21,199 nucleotides of DNA. Origin: Dehalococcoidales bacterium (lineage in GTDB: Bacteria; Chloroflexota; Dehalococcoidia; Dehalococcoidales; DAOVUZ01). The notes beneath the pieces are model-generated. The model ran no database searches. It was not told where the DNA came from and was given only the letters and a program-made list of their open reading frames with translations. The DNA lies in assembly GCA_030632305.1 (NCBI GenBank), contig DAOVUZ010000002.1:1-21199 (forward strand), given 5' to 3'. Made by a program: the position numbers and the translations under genes. Shown one piece after another: positions 5,954-12,943 of the stretch (position 1 is the stretch's first letter; every line of letters begins with the position of its first letter).

Positions 5954-7348
5954 ATGAAGAGTGACTTCTTGATAGCTATCACCCAGCTCTCGGCTGAGAA
6001 GAACCTACCTAAGGAGGTGGTTATTACCGCCTTAGAGGCAGCGCTGGTATCAGCCTATAGGAAGGATAGTTTTGCTGCTAATCAGAATATTTCAGTTAAG
6101 ATTAGTCCTACTACTGGCGAGGTTAAAGTGTGGGCTGAGAAAACTGTGGTTGAGCTACCTTTGGATGGTCGCTACGAGATATCATTGGATGAGGCGCACC
6201 GGGTTAAGCCAGATGTGCAGATTGGTGAGACTATTGAGGTGGAGGCTACCCCGCCTAACGCCGGGCGCATTGCTGCTCAAACGGCAAAACAGGTTATTCT
6301 GCAGCGGCTTCATGAGGCAGAGCATAGCGCCATATTTGAGGAATATGCTGATAAGGAAGGTGATATCGTTATCGGGATGGTGCAGCGTATCGAGCCTAGA
6401 CAAATCTTCATCGATTTGGGTAGGACAGAGGCGGTGATGCCTGTGGTTGAGCAGATGCGTAGCGAAAGGTATCGGGTAGGCCAAAGGCTTAAGGTTTACC
6501 TTTTAGAGGTAGTTCGAACCAGCAAAGGACCTCGGGTGGTGGTGTCGCGTTCACACCCGGATTTACTTCGTCGGCTTTTTGAGCTGGAGGCGCCTGAGGT
6601 TTTTAGCGGAGCAGTGGAAGTAAAATCGATTGCTCGTGAAGCTGGCTATCGGAGTAAGGTAGCTGTAGCCGCCCGCCAGGATGGTATTGACCCGGTTGGT
6701 TGCTGTGTTGGATTGCGTGGTATCAGGATACAAAATATTGTCAGCGAGTTAAATGGGGAAAAGATAGATGTCGTTAGGTGGGACCCGGATGCCTCCGTCT
6801 TTATTGCTAATGCTCTTAGCCCAGCCCAGATATTAAGGGTTGACCTGGACGAGGGAAATGGGGTAGCTACTGTAGTTGTCCCTGATAAGCAACTTTCATT
6901 AGCCATTGGTAAAGAGGGGCAGAATGCTAGACTCGCCACTAAACTCACCGGGTGGCGAATTGATATTAAGAGTGCCTCGGTTGATGAGACAGAAAAAGTG
7001 GAGGCAGCTAAGCTTTTAGTCGAGACAGAGGGAGAGGCTACAGTTGGTGAGGAGCTTCTTGCCGAAATACCAGCTATTTCGGAGCCGGCTTTGGTGTCGG
7101 CTGAGGCACCAGCTGCTGATACTACATTTACTCCCTCAGGGGTTCCTTTTAAACCTAAAGTAACGGTGGGCAAATCTAAGATTCGGTTTGCTGAGGATAT
7201 TTTGATATCGGCACCTCCTAAGCTTGGGGCTAAACCAAAGAAGAGGAAAAAGAAAGGGGCTCAGGGCAAGGAAGGTGCTGAGGATGGCATCAGGCTAAAG
7301 AAAACGCGCCGAGTGCCAGAAATTGTTGTGGATGATGAAGAGTCGTAG
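5954..7348 (+). CDS. nusA: Transcription termination/antitermination factor NusA
   Basis: The 464-residue protein has the standard NusA order. The RNA-polymerase-binding N-domain spans about 1-125 and the S1 domain about 135-200, starting GDIVIGMVQRIEPRQ. KH1 carries VGLRGIR near 252-258, and KH2 carries AIGKEGQNARLA near 317-328. The linker REAGYRSKVAV and EKIDVVRW are also typical. NusA binds RNA polymerase and nascent RNA and modulates pausing, termination and antitermination. A tail of about 120 residues follows KH2. It is low in complexity, with a lysine-rich stretch near 425-435 and an acidic end, and it is not recognisable as E. coli AR repeats. A GGAGGT lies 10 bases before the ATG. 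It is the first gene of its operon; no rimP precedes it. Confidence 0.96.
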   Translation: MKSDFLIAITQLSAEKNLPKEVVITALEAALVSAYRKDSFAANQNISVKISPTTGEVKVWAEKTVVELPLDGRYEISLDEAHRVKPDVQIGETIEVEATPPNAGRIAAQTAKQVILQRLHEAEHSAIFEEYADKEGDIVIGMVQRIEPRQIFIDLGRTEAVMPVVEQMRSERYRVGQRLKVYLLEVVRTSKGPRVVVSRSHPDLLRRLFELEAPEVFSGAVEVKSIAREAGYRSKVAVAARQDGIDPVGCCVGLRGIRIQNIVSELNGEKIDVVRWDPDASVFIANALSPAQILRVDLDEGNGVATVVVPDKQLSLAIGKEGQNARLATKLTGWRIDIKSASVDETEKVEAAKLLVETEGEATVGEELLAEIPAISEPALVSAEAPAADTTFTPSGVPFKPKVTVGKSKIRFAEDILISAPPKLGAKPKKRKKKGAQGKEGAEDGIRLKKTRRVPEIVVDDEES

Positions 7349-7652
7349 CCAGTCTCCTGTTTTAGTTAAACATATACTGCAGCGGACCTGTGTAGCTTGC
7401 CGTAGGGTAAGACCTAAGTCAGAGTTGATCCGCCTGGTGCGTATTTCTGATGGAAGTGTAGAGGTTGATACCAGTGGCAAGAAGGCAGGACGTGGTGCTT
7501 ATTTGTGTTCGGCACCGGGGTGTTGGCAGATTGGACTAAAGGGTAATCGGCTAGAGCATGCTTTGCGTACTAGTCTTACCCACGACAACCGGGAACAGCT
7601 TATTAGATATGGGAATGACCTGAAGGAGTTAATTAGTGGCGAAGGCAAGTAA
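7332..7652 (+). CDS. ylxR: YlxR-family RNA-binding protein (DUF448)
   Basis: The product of about 106 residues carries the YlxR signature: RTCVACR (C20 and C23) followed by GRGAYLC with a further C64. YlxR proteins accompany nusA and infB in many bacteria. The Bacillus subtilis member has been reported to bind RNase P RNA and modulate its activity; a similar role here is inference. The start is uncertain: in-frame TTG 7323, ATG 7332 and ATG 7335 all lie inside the nusA 3' end and none has a strong Shine-Dalgarno. I chose ATG 7332. The 3' end overlaps infB by 17 bases. The L7Ae-like ylxQ gene that often follows ylxR is absent. Confidence 0.88.
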   Translation: MMKSRSQSPVLVKHILQRTCVACRRVRPKSELIRLVRISDGSVEVDTSGKKAGRGAYLCSAPGCWQIGLKGNRLEHALRTSLTHDNREQLIRYGNDLKELISGEGK

Positions 7653-9480
7653 ACCGGGTAAAGTTGTAGAGCCTTTAGGCAAGAAGGTTAGTGAGGATTC
7701 TTTATCGCCGAAGGTACCCTCAATTGAGATTCCCCACGCCCTGAGTGTGAGGCAACTGGCTGACCTTTTACAGACCAGTGCCGTAGATATTATCAAACGA
7801 CTGATGAGAAATGGCATTATGGCTAATATTAATCAGGTCATTGACTATGAAGCCGCCGCCGTCGTGGCGGCAGACTTTGGTTTTGAGGCACATCTGAAGC
7901 CGTGGCCGGCGGAAAGGACAGCCGGTGTTATTGGTGAGATTAAGAGACAGCAACTCCAGGGTGCTGAACTTAGTGGTCTGAAACCGCGACCTCCTGTAGT
8001 TACTATTATGGGACATGTTGACCATGGCAAGACTAGGCTCCTTGATGCTATCAGGCAGACTAATGTGATGGCTACTGAAGCCGGGAGCATTACTCAGCAT
8101 ATTGGTGCCTATCAAGTAGAGGTCAATGGGCAGAAGATTACCTTTCTGGATACCCCGGGTCACGAAGCCTTTACCGCTATGCGAGCTCGCGGAGCGCAGG
8201 TAACCGACATCACCATTTTGGTAGTGGCTGCTGATGATGGGGTGATGCCGCAGACTCTGGAGGCAATAGACCATGCCCGGGCAGCCGGGGTGCCTATTGT
8301 GGTAGCGATTAATAAAATTGATAAGCCCAATGCTAACCCCGAGCTGGTTAAGCAACAGCTAGCTGATGCCGGTTTGCTTATTGAGGGGTGGGGGGGCGAT
8401 ATAGTCTGTGTTCTGGTTTCGGCTAAGGAGAAGCAAGGTATCTCTGAACTGCTGGAGAACCTTCTGGTTGTGGCTGAGATGGAGAACCTTAAGGCAAACC
8501 CATCTCGACCGGCGGTAGGGGTAGTTATTGAAGCCGAACTGGACAAGACTAAGGGACCATTAGCCACGGTGCTGGTTCATACCGGGAGCTTAAGGCTTGG
8601 CGATACTGTAGTTGTTGGTAGCACCTGGGGCAGGGTAAAAGCTATGTTTAATGATATGGGTAAGCGACTGAGAAAGGCTGAGCCGGCAACCCCGGTTGAA
8701 ATCCTCGGTTTGAATAGTATGCCTCAAGTGGGGGATACCCTGATTGTTGTAGCTACTGAACGCGAAGCAAGAGCTTTAATACAGGAGCGTCAACTGGAAA
8801 TGCAGCAACAGCCTTCACGATTGCCAAAATCAGTAAGCCTTAATAATCTCTTTGACCAGATAAGCGCCGGACAGGTAAAAGAGCTTAATATTATTCTCAA
8901 GACTGATGTTCAAGGCACTGTTGAACCGATAAGAAGCTCTTTGGAGCGATTGGGAATGGAGGAAGTTCGGGTTAGAATCATCCATAGTGGCAGTGGCAAT
9001 ATTACTGAGAGTGATGTTATGTTGGCTAGTGCCTCTAAAGGGCTCATTATTAGTTTTGGTTGTGGCACTGAGGCAGGAGCGCGGCGATTGGCTGATGTGG
9101 AAGGTGTCGATATCCGTTACTATGATGTGATTTACAGTCTGGTAGAAGATGTGGATAAGGCGCTTAAAGGTATGTTGGAGCCGTCTTATGTTGAGGTTAT
9201 CGATGGGCGGGCGGAGGTAAGGGCTGTCTTCTCTAGTGGGAAAACGGGAAGGATATCCGGTGTTTATGTTATTGAGGGTAAGGTAGGTCGTGGTGCCTCG
9301 GTTAGGGTGTGGCGCCAGGAGCAAGTGGTGGGTCAATCTGTTGTTAGCAGCCTGAGGCGCTTCAAGGATGATGCTAAGGAGGTGACCGTTGGCTACGAGT
9401 GTGGCGTCGGCATCAAGGATTTTGACGACTTTCAGGTTGGTGATATATTAGAATTCTTCAGAACTGAAAAAGCTGGCTAA
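7636..9480 (+). CDS. infB: Translation initiation factor IF-2
   Basis: This 614-residue GTPase brings initiator fMet-tRNA to the 30S subunit and promotes subunit joining. A short basic leader precedes an IF2-N domain (about 30-85). The G domain contains GHVDHGKT (126-133), EAGSITQHIGAY (148-159), DTPGHEAF (172-179) and NKID (226-229), followed by the beta-barrel and C-terminal domains. At 614 residues it is at the short end of the family; Bacillus has about 716 and E. coli 890. It lacks the long N-terminal repeats. The GTG start at 7636 is preceded by AAGGAG and overlaps ylxR. The residues after the P-loop (GKTRLLD) and in switch I (EAGS rather than EAGG) deviate slightly from the usual sequence. 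Confidence 0.97.
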   Translation: MAKASKPGKVVEPLGKKVSEDSLSPKVPSIEIPHALSVRQLADLLQTSAVDIIKRLMRNGIMANINQVIDYEAAAVVAADFGFEAHLKPWPAERTAGVIGEIKRQQLQGAELSGLKPRPPVVTIMGHVDHGKTRLLDAIRQTNVMATEAGSITQHIGAYQVEVNGQKITFLDTPGHEAFTAMRARGAQVTDITILVVAADDGVMPQTLEAIDHARAAGVPIVVAINKIDKPNANPELVKQQLADAGLLIEGWGGDIVCVLVSAKEKQGISELLENLLVVAEMENLKANPSRPAVGVVIEAELDKTKGPLATVLVHTGSLRLGDTVVVGSTWGRVKAMFNDMGKRLRKAEPATPVEILGLNSMPQVGDTLIVVATEREARALIQERQLEMQQQPSRLPKSVSLNNLFDQISAGQVKELNIILKTDVQGTVEPIRSSLERLGMEEVRVRIIHSGSGNITESDVMLASASKGLIISFGCGTEAGARRLADVEGVDIRYYDVIYSLVEDVDKALKGMLEPSYVEVIDGRAEVRAVFSSGKTGRISGVYVIEGKVGRGASVRVWRQEQVVGQSVVSSLRRFKDDAKEVTVGYECGVGIKDFDDFQVGDILEFFRTEKAG

Positions 9481-9492
9481 GGAGGAACGATT

Positions 9493-9846
9493 ATGGCATA
9501 TCGTATTGAGCGGGTGAACAGCCTTCTTCGCCAGGAAATTAAGGAGTTACTTCAACGCCAGGTCAAAGACCCCCGACTTGACCATTTTGTTGCTGTGACC
9601 GAGGTTTCTACCTCTCCTGACCTCAGGCATGCTAAGATATTCATAAGTTGCATGGGTAGCGAGCAAGAAATCCAGAAAACACTAAGTGTATTGACTGCTG
9701 CTTCAGGTTTCCTCCGTAACGAGCTGTCTAGACGTCTGAGGTTGCGACGTATTCCTGAGTTGAGCTTTCAGTGGGATGCTTCTATTGAGCAGGGAGACCA
9801 CCTCTTGCGGCTAATTGACCAGGTTAGTATAGACAAAGACCATTGA
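9493..9846 (+). CDS. rbfA: Ribosome-binding factor A
   Basis: The 117-residue product has the size and pattern of RbfA, a KH-like small protein that binds immature 30S subunits near the 5' end of 16S rRNA and assists late maturation. Family features are the N-terminal YRIERVNSLLRQEIKELLQ helix, VKDPRL, VTEVSTSPDLRHAKIFIS, and the C-terminal LRNELSRRLRLRRIPELSF. The strong TAAGGAGG Shine-Dalgarno overlaps the infB stop codon, 12 bases before the ATG. It lies between infB and truB, its usual position. Confidence 0.95.
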   Translation: MAYRIERVNSLLRQEIKELLQRQVKDPRLDHFVAVTEVSTSPDLRHAKIFISCMGSEQEIQKTLSVLTAASGFLRNELSRRLRLRRIPELSFQWDASIEQGDHLLRLIDQVSIDKDH

Positions 9847-9852
9847 AAAACT

Positions 9853-10740
9853 GTGGATGGCATACTAAATATTAATAAACCCGGGGGTAGAACCTCTTTT
9901 AGCATTGTGGCTATGGTGAAACGGCTGAGCGGAGAACGGCGTGTTGGGCATGCCGGTACTCTCGACCCGGCGGCTACAGGCGTTTTGCCAGTTTGCCTTG
10001 GTCAAGGGACCCGGGTTGTTGAGTTTCTGATAGATGCCACTAAGGCTTATCAGGCTCAGATTGAATTGGGTGTGGCTACAGACACCTATGATGCCAGCGG
10101 TAAGATTACCTGCCAGGGAGACCCTTCTCAGATTAGCCAGAGACAATTGGAATCGGCGCTCAAGCCCTTCTGCGGTTTAATACAGCAGACCCCCCCGATG
10201 TATAGTGCTGTGAAGTATCAGGGTAAGCCACTTTATGAATTGGCACGGGCTGGCATCAAGGTGGCGAGGAAAAGCAGGCTGGCTAAAATCTATCATTTGG
10301 AGTTAATAGACTTTAAACTGCCTGTAGCCACTGTAGATGTAGTATGTGGTAAGGGTACCTATATCCGCTCCATAGCTCACGATTTAGGGCAGGCACTGGG
10401 TTGCGGCGCTAATTTAAAGAGCCTAATCCGCTTAAGGTGTGGTCCTTTTGATATAAAGGACGCCGTTTCACTGCCCCAACTTGAGGATGCCTTCCGCTAC
10501 GGGTACTGGCAGCACCTTGTTTATCCCATAGACACTGTGCTTTTACATTGGACAGCTATGGTTGTTAGTGATGATACCTCTCAGGTTATAAAGAATGGAT
10601 GCCCGTTGATTTTTGAGAACGATGACAGCTGTGAGCAGCCGAATCGTTGCCGGGTCTATACTCCTGATGGGTGCTTGTTAGGCGTGCTACGCTTCCACTC
10701 TGGAAGAGGACGGTGGCAGCCGGAAAAGGTTTTTCTGTAG
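9853..10740 (+). CDS. truB: tRNA pseudouridine(55) synthase
   Basis: The 295-residue enzyme isomerises U55 in the T-loop of tRNAs. The N-terminus GILNINKPGGRTSF and the catalytic motif HAGTLDPAATGVLPV, with nucleophile D38, are diagnostic. QTPPMYSAVKYQGKPLYELAR near 113-133 and GKGTYIRSIAHDLG near 165-178 complete the family pattern. About 75 C-terminal residues resemble the TruB C-terminal/PUA region. The start is GTG at 9853, six bases after the rbfA stop. No good Shine-Dalgarno is present, so translation may depend on coupling to rbfA. In many Gram-positive genomes ribF and rpsO would follow; here the operon ends and a new promoter begins. Confidence 0.95.
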   Translation: MDGILNINKPGGRTSFSIVAMVKRLSGERRVGHAGTLDPAATGVLPVCLGQGTRVVEFLIDATKAYQAQIELGVATDTYDASGKITCQGDPSQISQRQLESALKPFCGLIQQTPPMYSAVKYQGKPLYELARAGIKVARKSRLAKIYHLELIDFKLPVATVDVVCGKGTYIRSIAHDLGQALGCGANLKSLIRLRCGPFDIKDAVSLPQLEDAFRYGYWQHLVYPIDTVLLHWTAMVVSDDTSQVIKNGCPLIFENDDSCEQPNRCRVYTPDGCLLGVLRFHSGRGRWQPEKVFL

Positions 10741-10801
10741 CAGATAGGCGATTGAATTCCAGTTTTGGTAAATAATAGGCAACTTAGTATTATAAAAGGT
10801 C

Positions 10802-10831
10802 TTGACAGCTTGCTTATAATAGGAATATAGT
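10802..10831 (+). promoter_or_regulatory. Promoter for the DUF5679 gene
   Basis: A perfect TTGACA (10802-10807) is followed after 18 bp by TATAGT (10826-10831). The transcript would begin near 10838, just before the perfect Shine-Dalgarno AAGGAGGTGA (10847-10856). A perfect TATAAT at 10815-10820 is also present, but only 7 bp from TTGACA, too close to pair with it. Confidence 0.55.
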
Positions 10832-10861
10832 TCAGCCAGTGTTTAGAAGGAGGTGATAGAG

Positions 10862-11002
10862 TTGCAGGCGTATTGTTTTAAGTGCAGAAAAAAGGTAGAG
10901 ATAAAAAACTCCCAAAATGTTACGCTAAAGAACGGGAGGCCAGCTACTCGTGGGGTCTGTCCTGCATGTGGGACCAAAGTATTTAGAATTGGGAAAGGCT
11001 AA
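10862..11002 (+). CDS. Small zinc-ribbon protein, DUF5679-like
   Basis: The frame encodes 46 residues beginning MQAYCFKCRKKVEIK and ending CGTKVFRIGKG. Two CxxC pairs (C5/C8 and C33/C36) form a likely zinc ribbon, with a basic KNGRPATRG segment just before the second pair. I recognise this as the DUF5679 type, small proteins of unknown function. The TTG start follows a full-consensus AAGGAGGTGA at 5-base spacing and a strong promoter, which suggests high expression. It lies after truB on the same strand, probably as its own transcript, and stops 14 bp before the convergent PHP gene. A nucleic-acid-binding or ribosome-associated role is only a guess from size and charge. Confidence 0.85.
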   Translation: MQAYCFKCRKKVEIKNSQNVTLKNGRPATRGVCPACGTKVFRIGKG

Positions 11003-11016
11003 TTTAGTAGTCGACT

Positions 11017-11682
11017 TCATGGGGCTAGAGCTAAGTTTTTGATTAGTGTCTGGGGATTTGTGGTTAGCACCTGATGGCGGGCAGTATCACTTAAACCTGT
11101 ACCTCGAATAATATTATTGGCTAGGGATGGGGTAAGTAAATCTTGCTCGTTATGGGCGTCAGAGTTCAGCAGGAGCGAAGCACCTACTTGTTGGGCTAAT
11201 GAAGCGATATGTCCATTGGCTAGGCAGTGACCTTTTCTGGCACTAATTTCCAGGAAGATGTTATTGGTAGCGGCTAGTTTGGCCTCTTCTAGGCTTAGAA
11301 GGCCGGGGTGGGCTAAGATGTCAACATGGGGGCTCTGAAGGGCGGCTAGGTTGGTGCCTTTTTCAACAGGCTCGGTGATTGTTTCGCCATGAACTACCAC
11401 GATCCGTGCCCCCAGTTGTTTAGCCTTTTTGGCAGTTTCGGCGATGGCTTGGGGAGGGATATAGGTAAGTTCTATGCCAGGGATGGCTAAGATATTCCAG
11501 TATGCCCGAGCCAGGGCGCATACTTCGGTTGTTTCCTGAATTATGCGGCTTAATTCGCCGGTAGCACTGTGGTCAGTAAGGGCAATAGCGTGATAGTTAT
11601 TAACGAAGGCCCGCCTGATTAACTCAATTGGTGATAGGACACCGTCACTTAGTGAAGTATGGGTATGAAAATCATAGACCAT
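11017..11682 (-). CDS. PHP-domain metal-dependent phosphoesterase
   Basis: With the ATG at 11682 the product has 221 residues. It carries the PHP metal-site series: HTH (H6, H8), D13, LTDH (H38), E71 in GIELTY, H98 in VVVHGE, H125 in DILAHPG, E145 in LEISARKG, and D175/H177 in NSDAHN. PHP enzymes of this size hydrolyse phosphate esters, for example histidinol phosphate or nucleotide phosphates; the substrate here is unknown. The frame extends to a TTG at 11700, but a GAGGTGG just before the ATG favours the shorter start. It is transcribed divergently from ino1, so dephosphorylation of an inositol phosphate or inositol-phosphate lipid is an attractive but untested idea. Confidence 0.88.
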   Translation of the reverse strand: MVYDFHTHTSLSDGVLSPIELIRRAFVNNYHAIALTDHSATGELSRIIQETTEVCALARAYWNILAIPGIELTYIPPQAIAETAKKAKQLGARIVVVHGETITEPVEKGTNLAALQSPHVDILAHPGLLSLEEAKLAATNNIFLEISARKGHCLANGHIASLAQQVGASLLLNSDAHNEQDLLTPSLANNIIRGTGLSDTARHQVLTTNPQTLIKNLALAP

Positions 11683-11703
11683 TTTCCACCTCTTACCCAA
11701 ATT

Positions 11704-11731
11704 TTGATAATCATTTAACCTGTGATGTCAA
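11704..11731 (-). promoter_or_regulatory. Candidate promoter for the PHP gene
   Basis: On the minus strand a perfect TTGACA (11726-11731) is followed after 16 bp by TATCAA (11704-11709), about 20 bp before the ATG. It lies in the 141-bp divergent region shared with ino1. No equally good plus-strand promoter for ino1 was found there. Confidence 0.45.
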
Positions 11732-11823
11732 TAGTTGAGAATAACATAAGCAGCATAACCTGAGCAAGCCTCTTGTAGTGGCTTTCTATTGTCAGAAAAA
11801 GGAGAAAGGAGGACAGTTAAACT

Positions 11824-12915
11824 TTGGGCAAGATAAATGTAGCTATAATAGGCGTGGGTAACTGTGCCTCATCACTAATTCAGGGTGTCTACTACTATAA
11901 GAAGGCGAAAGAGACTGAATTCGTGCCTGGACTTATGCATATTAATCTGGGGGGGTACCATATAAGCGATATCAATTTTGTGGCTGCCATTGATATTGAT
12001 AAGAATAAGGTCGGCAAAGACCTGGCGCAGGCGGTTTTCACCTATCCTAATAATACCTTCAAGTTTTGTGAGGTGCCGGCTACAGGCGTTAAAATTCAGC
12101 GGGGTATGACCCATGATGGTTTGGGTAAGTATCTGTCTCAAATAATCCAGAAGGCATCGGGCTCAACTGCTGACATAGTTAAAATCCTCAAGGAAACCAA
12201 AACCGATGTGGTGATTAATTACCTGCCCGTAGGCAGTGAAGAGGCAACTAAATGGTACATTGAGCAGGTGCTGGCGGCTGGCTGCGGCCTTGTCAATTGT
12301 ATTCCGGTTTTTGTCGCTCGAGAGAACTACTGGCAGGAGCGCTTTGCTGAAAAGGGGCTTCCCGTTATTGGTGATGATATAAAATCTCAGGTTGGAGCTA
12401 CTATTGTCCATCGGGTACTTACCAGGTTGTTTGGAGACCGTGGGGTTAGACTGGAACGAACCTATCAGTTGAATTTTGGTGGTAATACCGACTTTTATAA
12501 TATGCTGGAGCGGGAACGCCTTGAATCTAAGAAGATATCTAAAACTAATGCTGTTACCTCTCAACTGGATTATGAGCTTGAGGCTGATAATATCCATGTC
12601 GGTCCCAGTGATTATGTCCCTTGGTTGAATGACCGTAAGTTTTGCCATATTAGGATGGAAGGGCGAACCTTTGGTGATGTTCCCCTGAACCTGGAGCTAA
12701 AACTTGAGGTGTGGGATAGCCCTAACTCAGCCGGGGTGGTTATTGATGCTCTCAGGTGCTGCAAACTTGGCTTGGACCGGGGACTGAAGGGGGCACTGGT
12801 AGCTCCCTGTGCCTACTTTATGAAATCACCACCCATTCAATATACGGATGACGAGGCTCGACGGATGGTGGAAGAGTTTATTGTTAGTGGTCAGCAAACT
12901 GGTGACAGCCTCTAA
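11824..12915 (+). CDS. ino1: Inositol-3-phosphate synthase (actinobacterial-type Ino1)
   Basis: The 363-residue enzyme converts glucose 6-phosphate to 1L-myo-inositol 3-phosphate using bound NAD. It follows the compact Mycobacterium tuberculosis Ino1 (about 367 residues) rather than the longer eukaryotic enzyme. Motifs are the Rossmann loop GVGNCASSLIQG, NYLPVGSEEA, GDDIKSQVGAT, the active-site stretch NMLERERLESKKISKT, FGDVPLNLELKLEVWDSPNSAG and MKSPP. The start is TTG at 11824. An AAAGGAGG lies 11 bases upstream, slightly far but acceptable, and no better in-frame start is seen. It heads a plus-strand group with a PimA-like glycosyltransferase and a CDP-alcohol phosphatidyltransferase, strongly suggesting inositol-lipid synthesis. 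Confidence 0.95.
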   Translation: MGKINVAIIGVGNCASSLIQGVYYYKKAKETEFVPGLMHINLGGYHISDINFVAAIDIDKNKVGKDLAQAVFTYPNNTFKFCEVPATGVKIQRGMTHDGLGKYLSQIIQKASGSTADIVKILKETKTDVVINYLPVGSEEATKWYIEQVLAAGCGLVNCIPVFVARENYWQERFAEKGLPVIGDDIKSQVGATIVHRVLTRLFGDRGVRLERTYQLNFGGNTDFYNMLERERLESKKISKTNAVTSQLDYELEADNIHVGPSDYVPWLNDRKFCHIRMEGRTFGDVPLNLELKLEVWDSPNSAGVVIDALRCCKLGLDRGLKGALVAPCAYFMKSPPIQYTDDEARRMVEEFIVSGQQTGDSL

Positions 12916-12943
12916 ATCTCCGGGAGGTTCTTTATAGCTATAA

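Noticed and set aside
6646..7173. Minus-strand 175-codon frame inside nusA
   Set aside because: The serine- and threonine-rich peptide is the reverse reading of the Ala/Glu-rich NusA tail and KH region; no independent support.
8830..9336. Minus-strand 168-codon frame inside infB
   Set aside because: Fully antisense to well-conserved IF-2 domains. The peptide is rich in His, Thr and Asn as expected for a shadow frame and has no family motif.
10815..10820. Perfect TATAAT upstream of the DUF5679 gene
   Set aside because: It lies only 7 bp after TTGACA and has no usable -35 box at 16-18 bp, so the TATAGT at 10826-10831 is the better partner.
11683..11700. TTG start extending the PHP protein by six codons
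   Set aside because: The six codons include the GAGGTGG ribosome binding site for the internal ATG, and PHP proteins typically begin just before the HTH motif.
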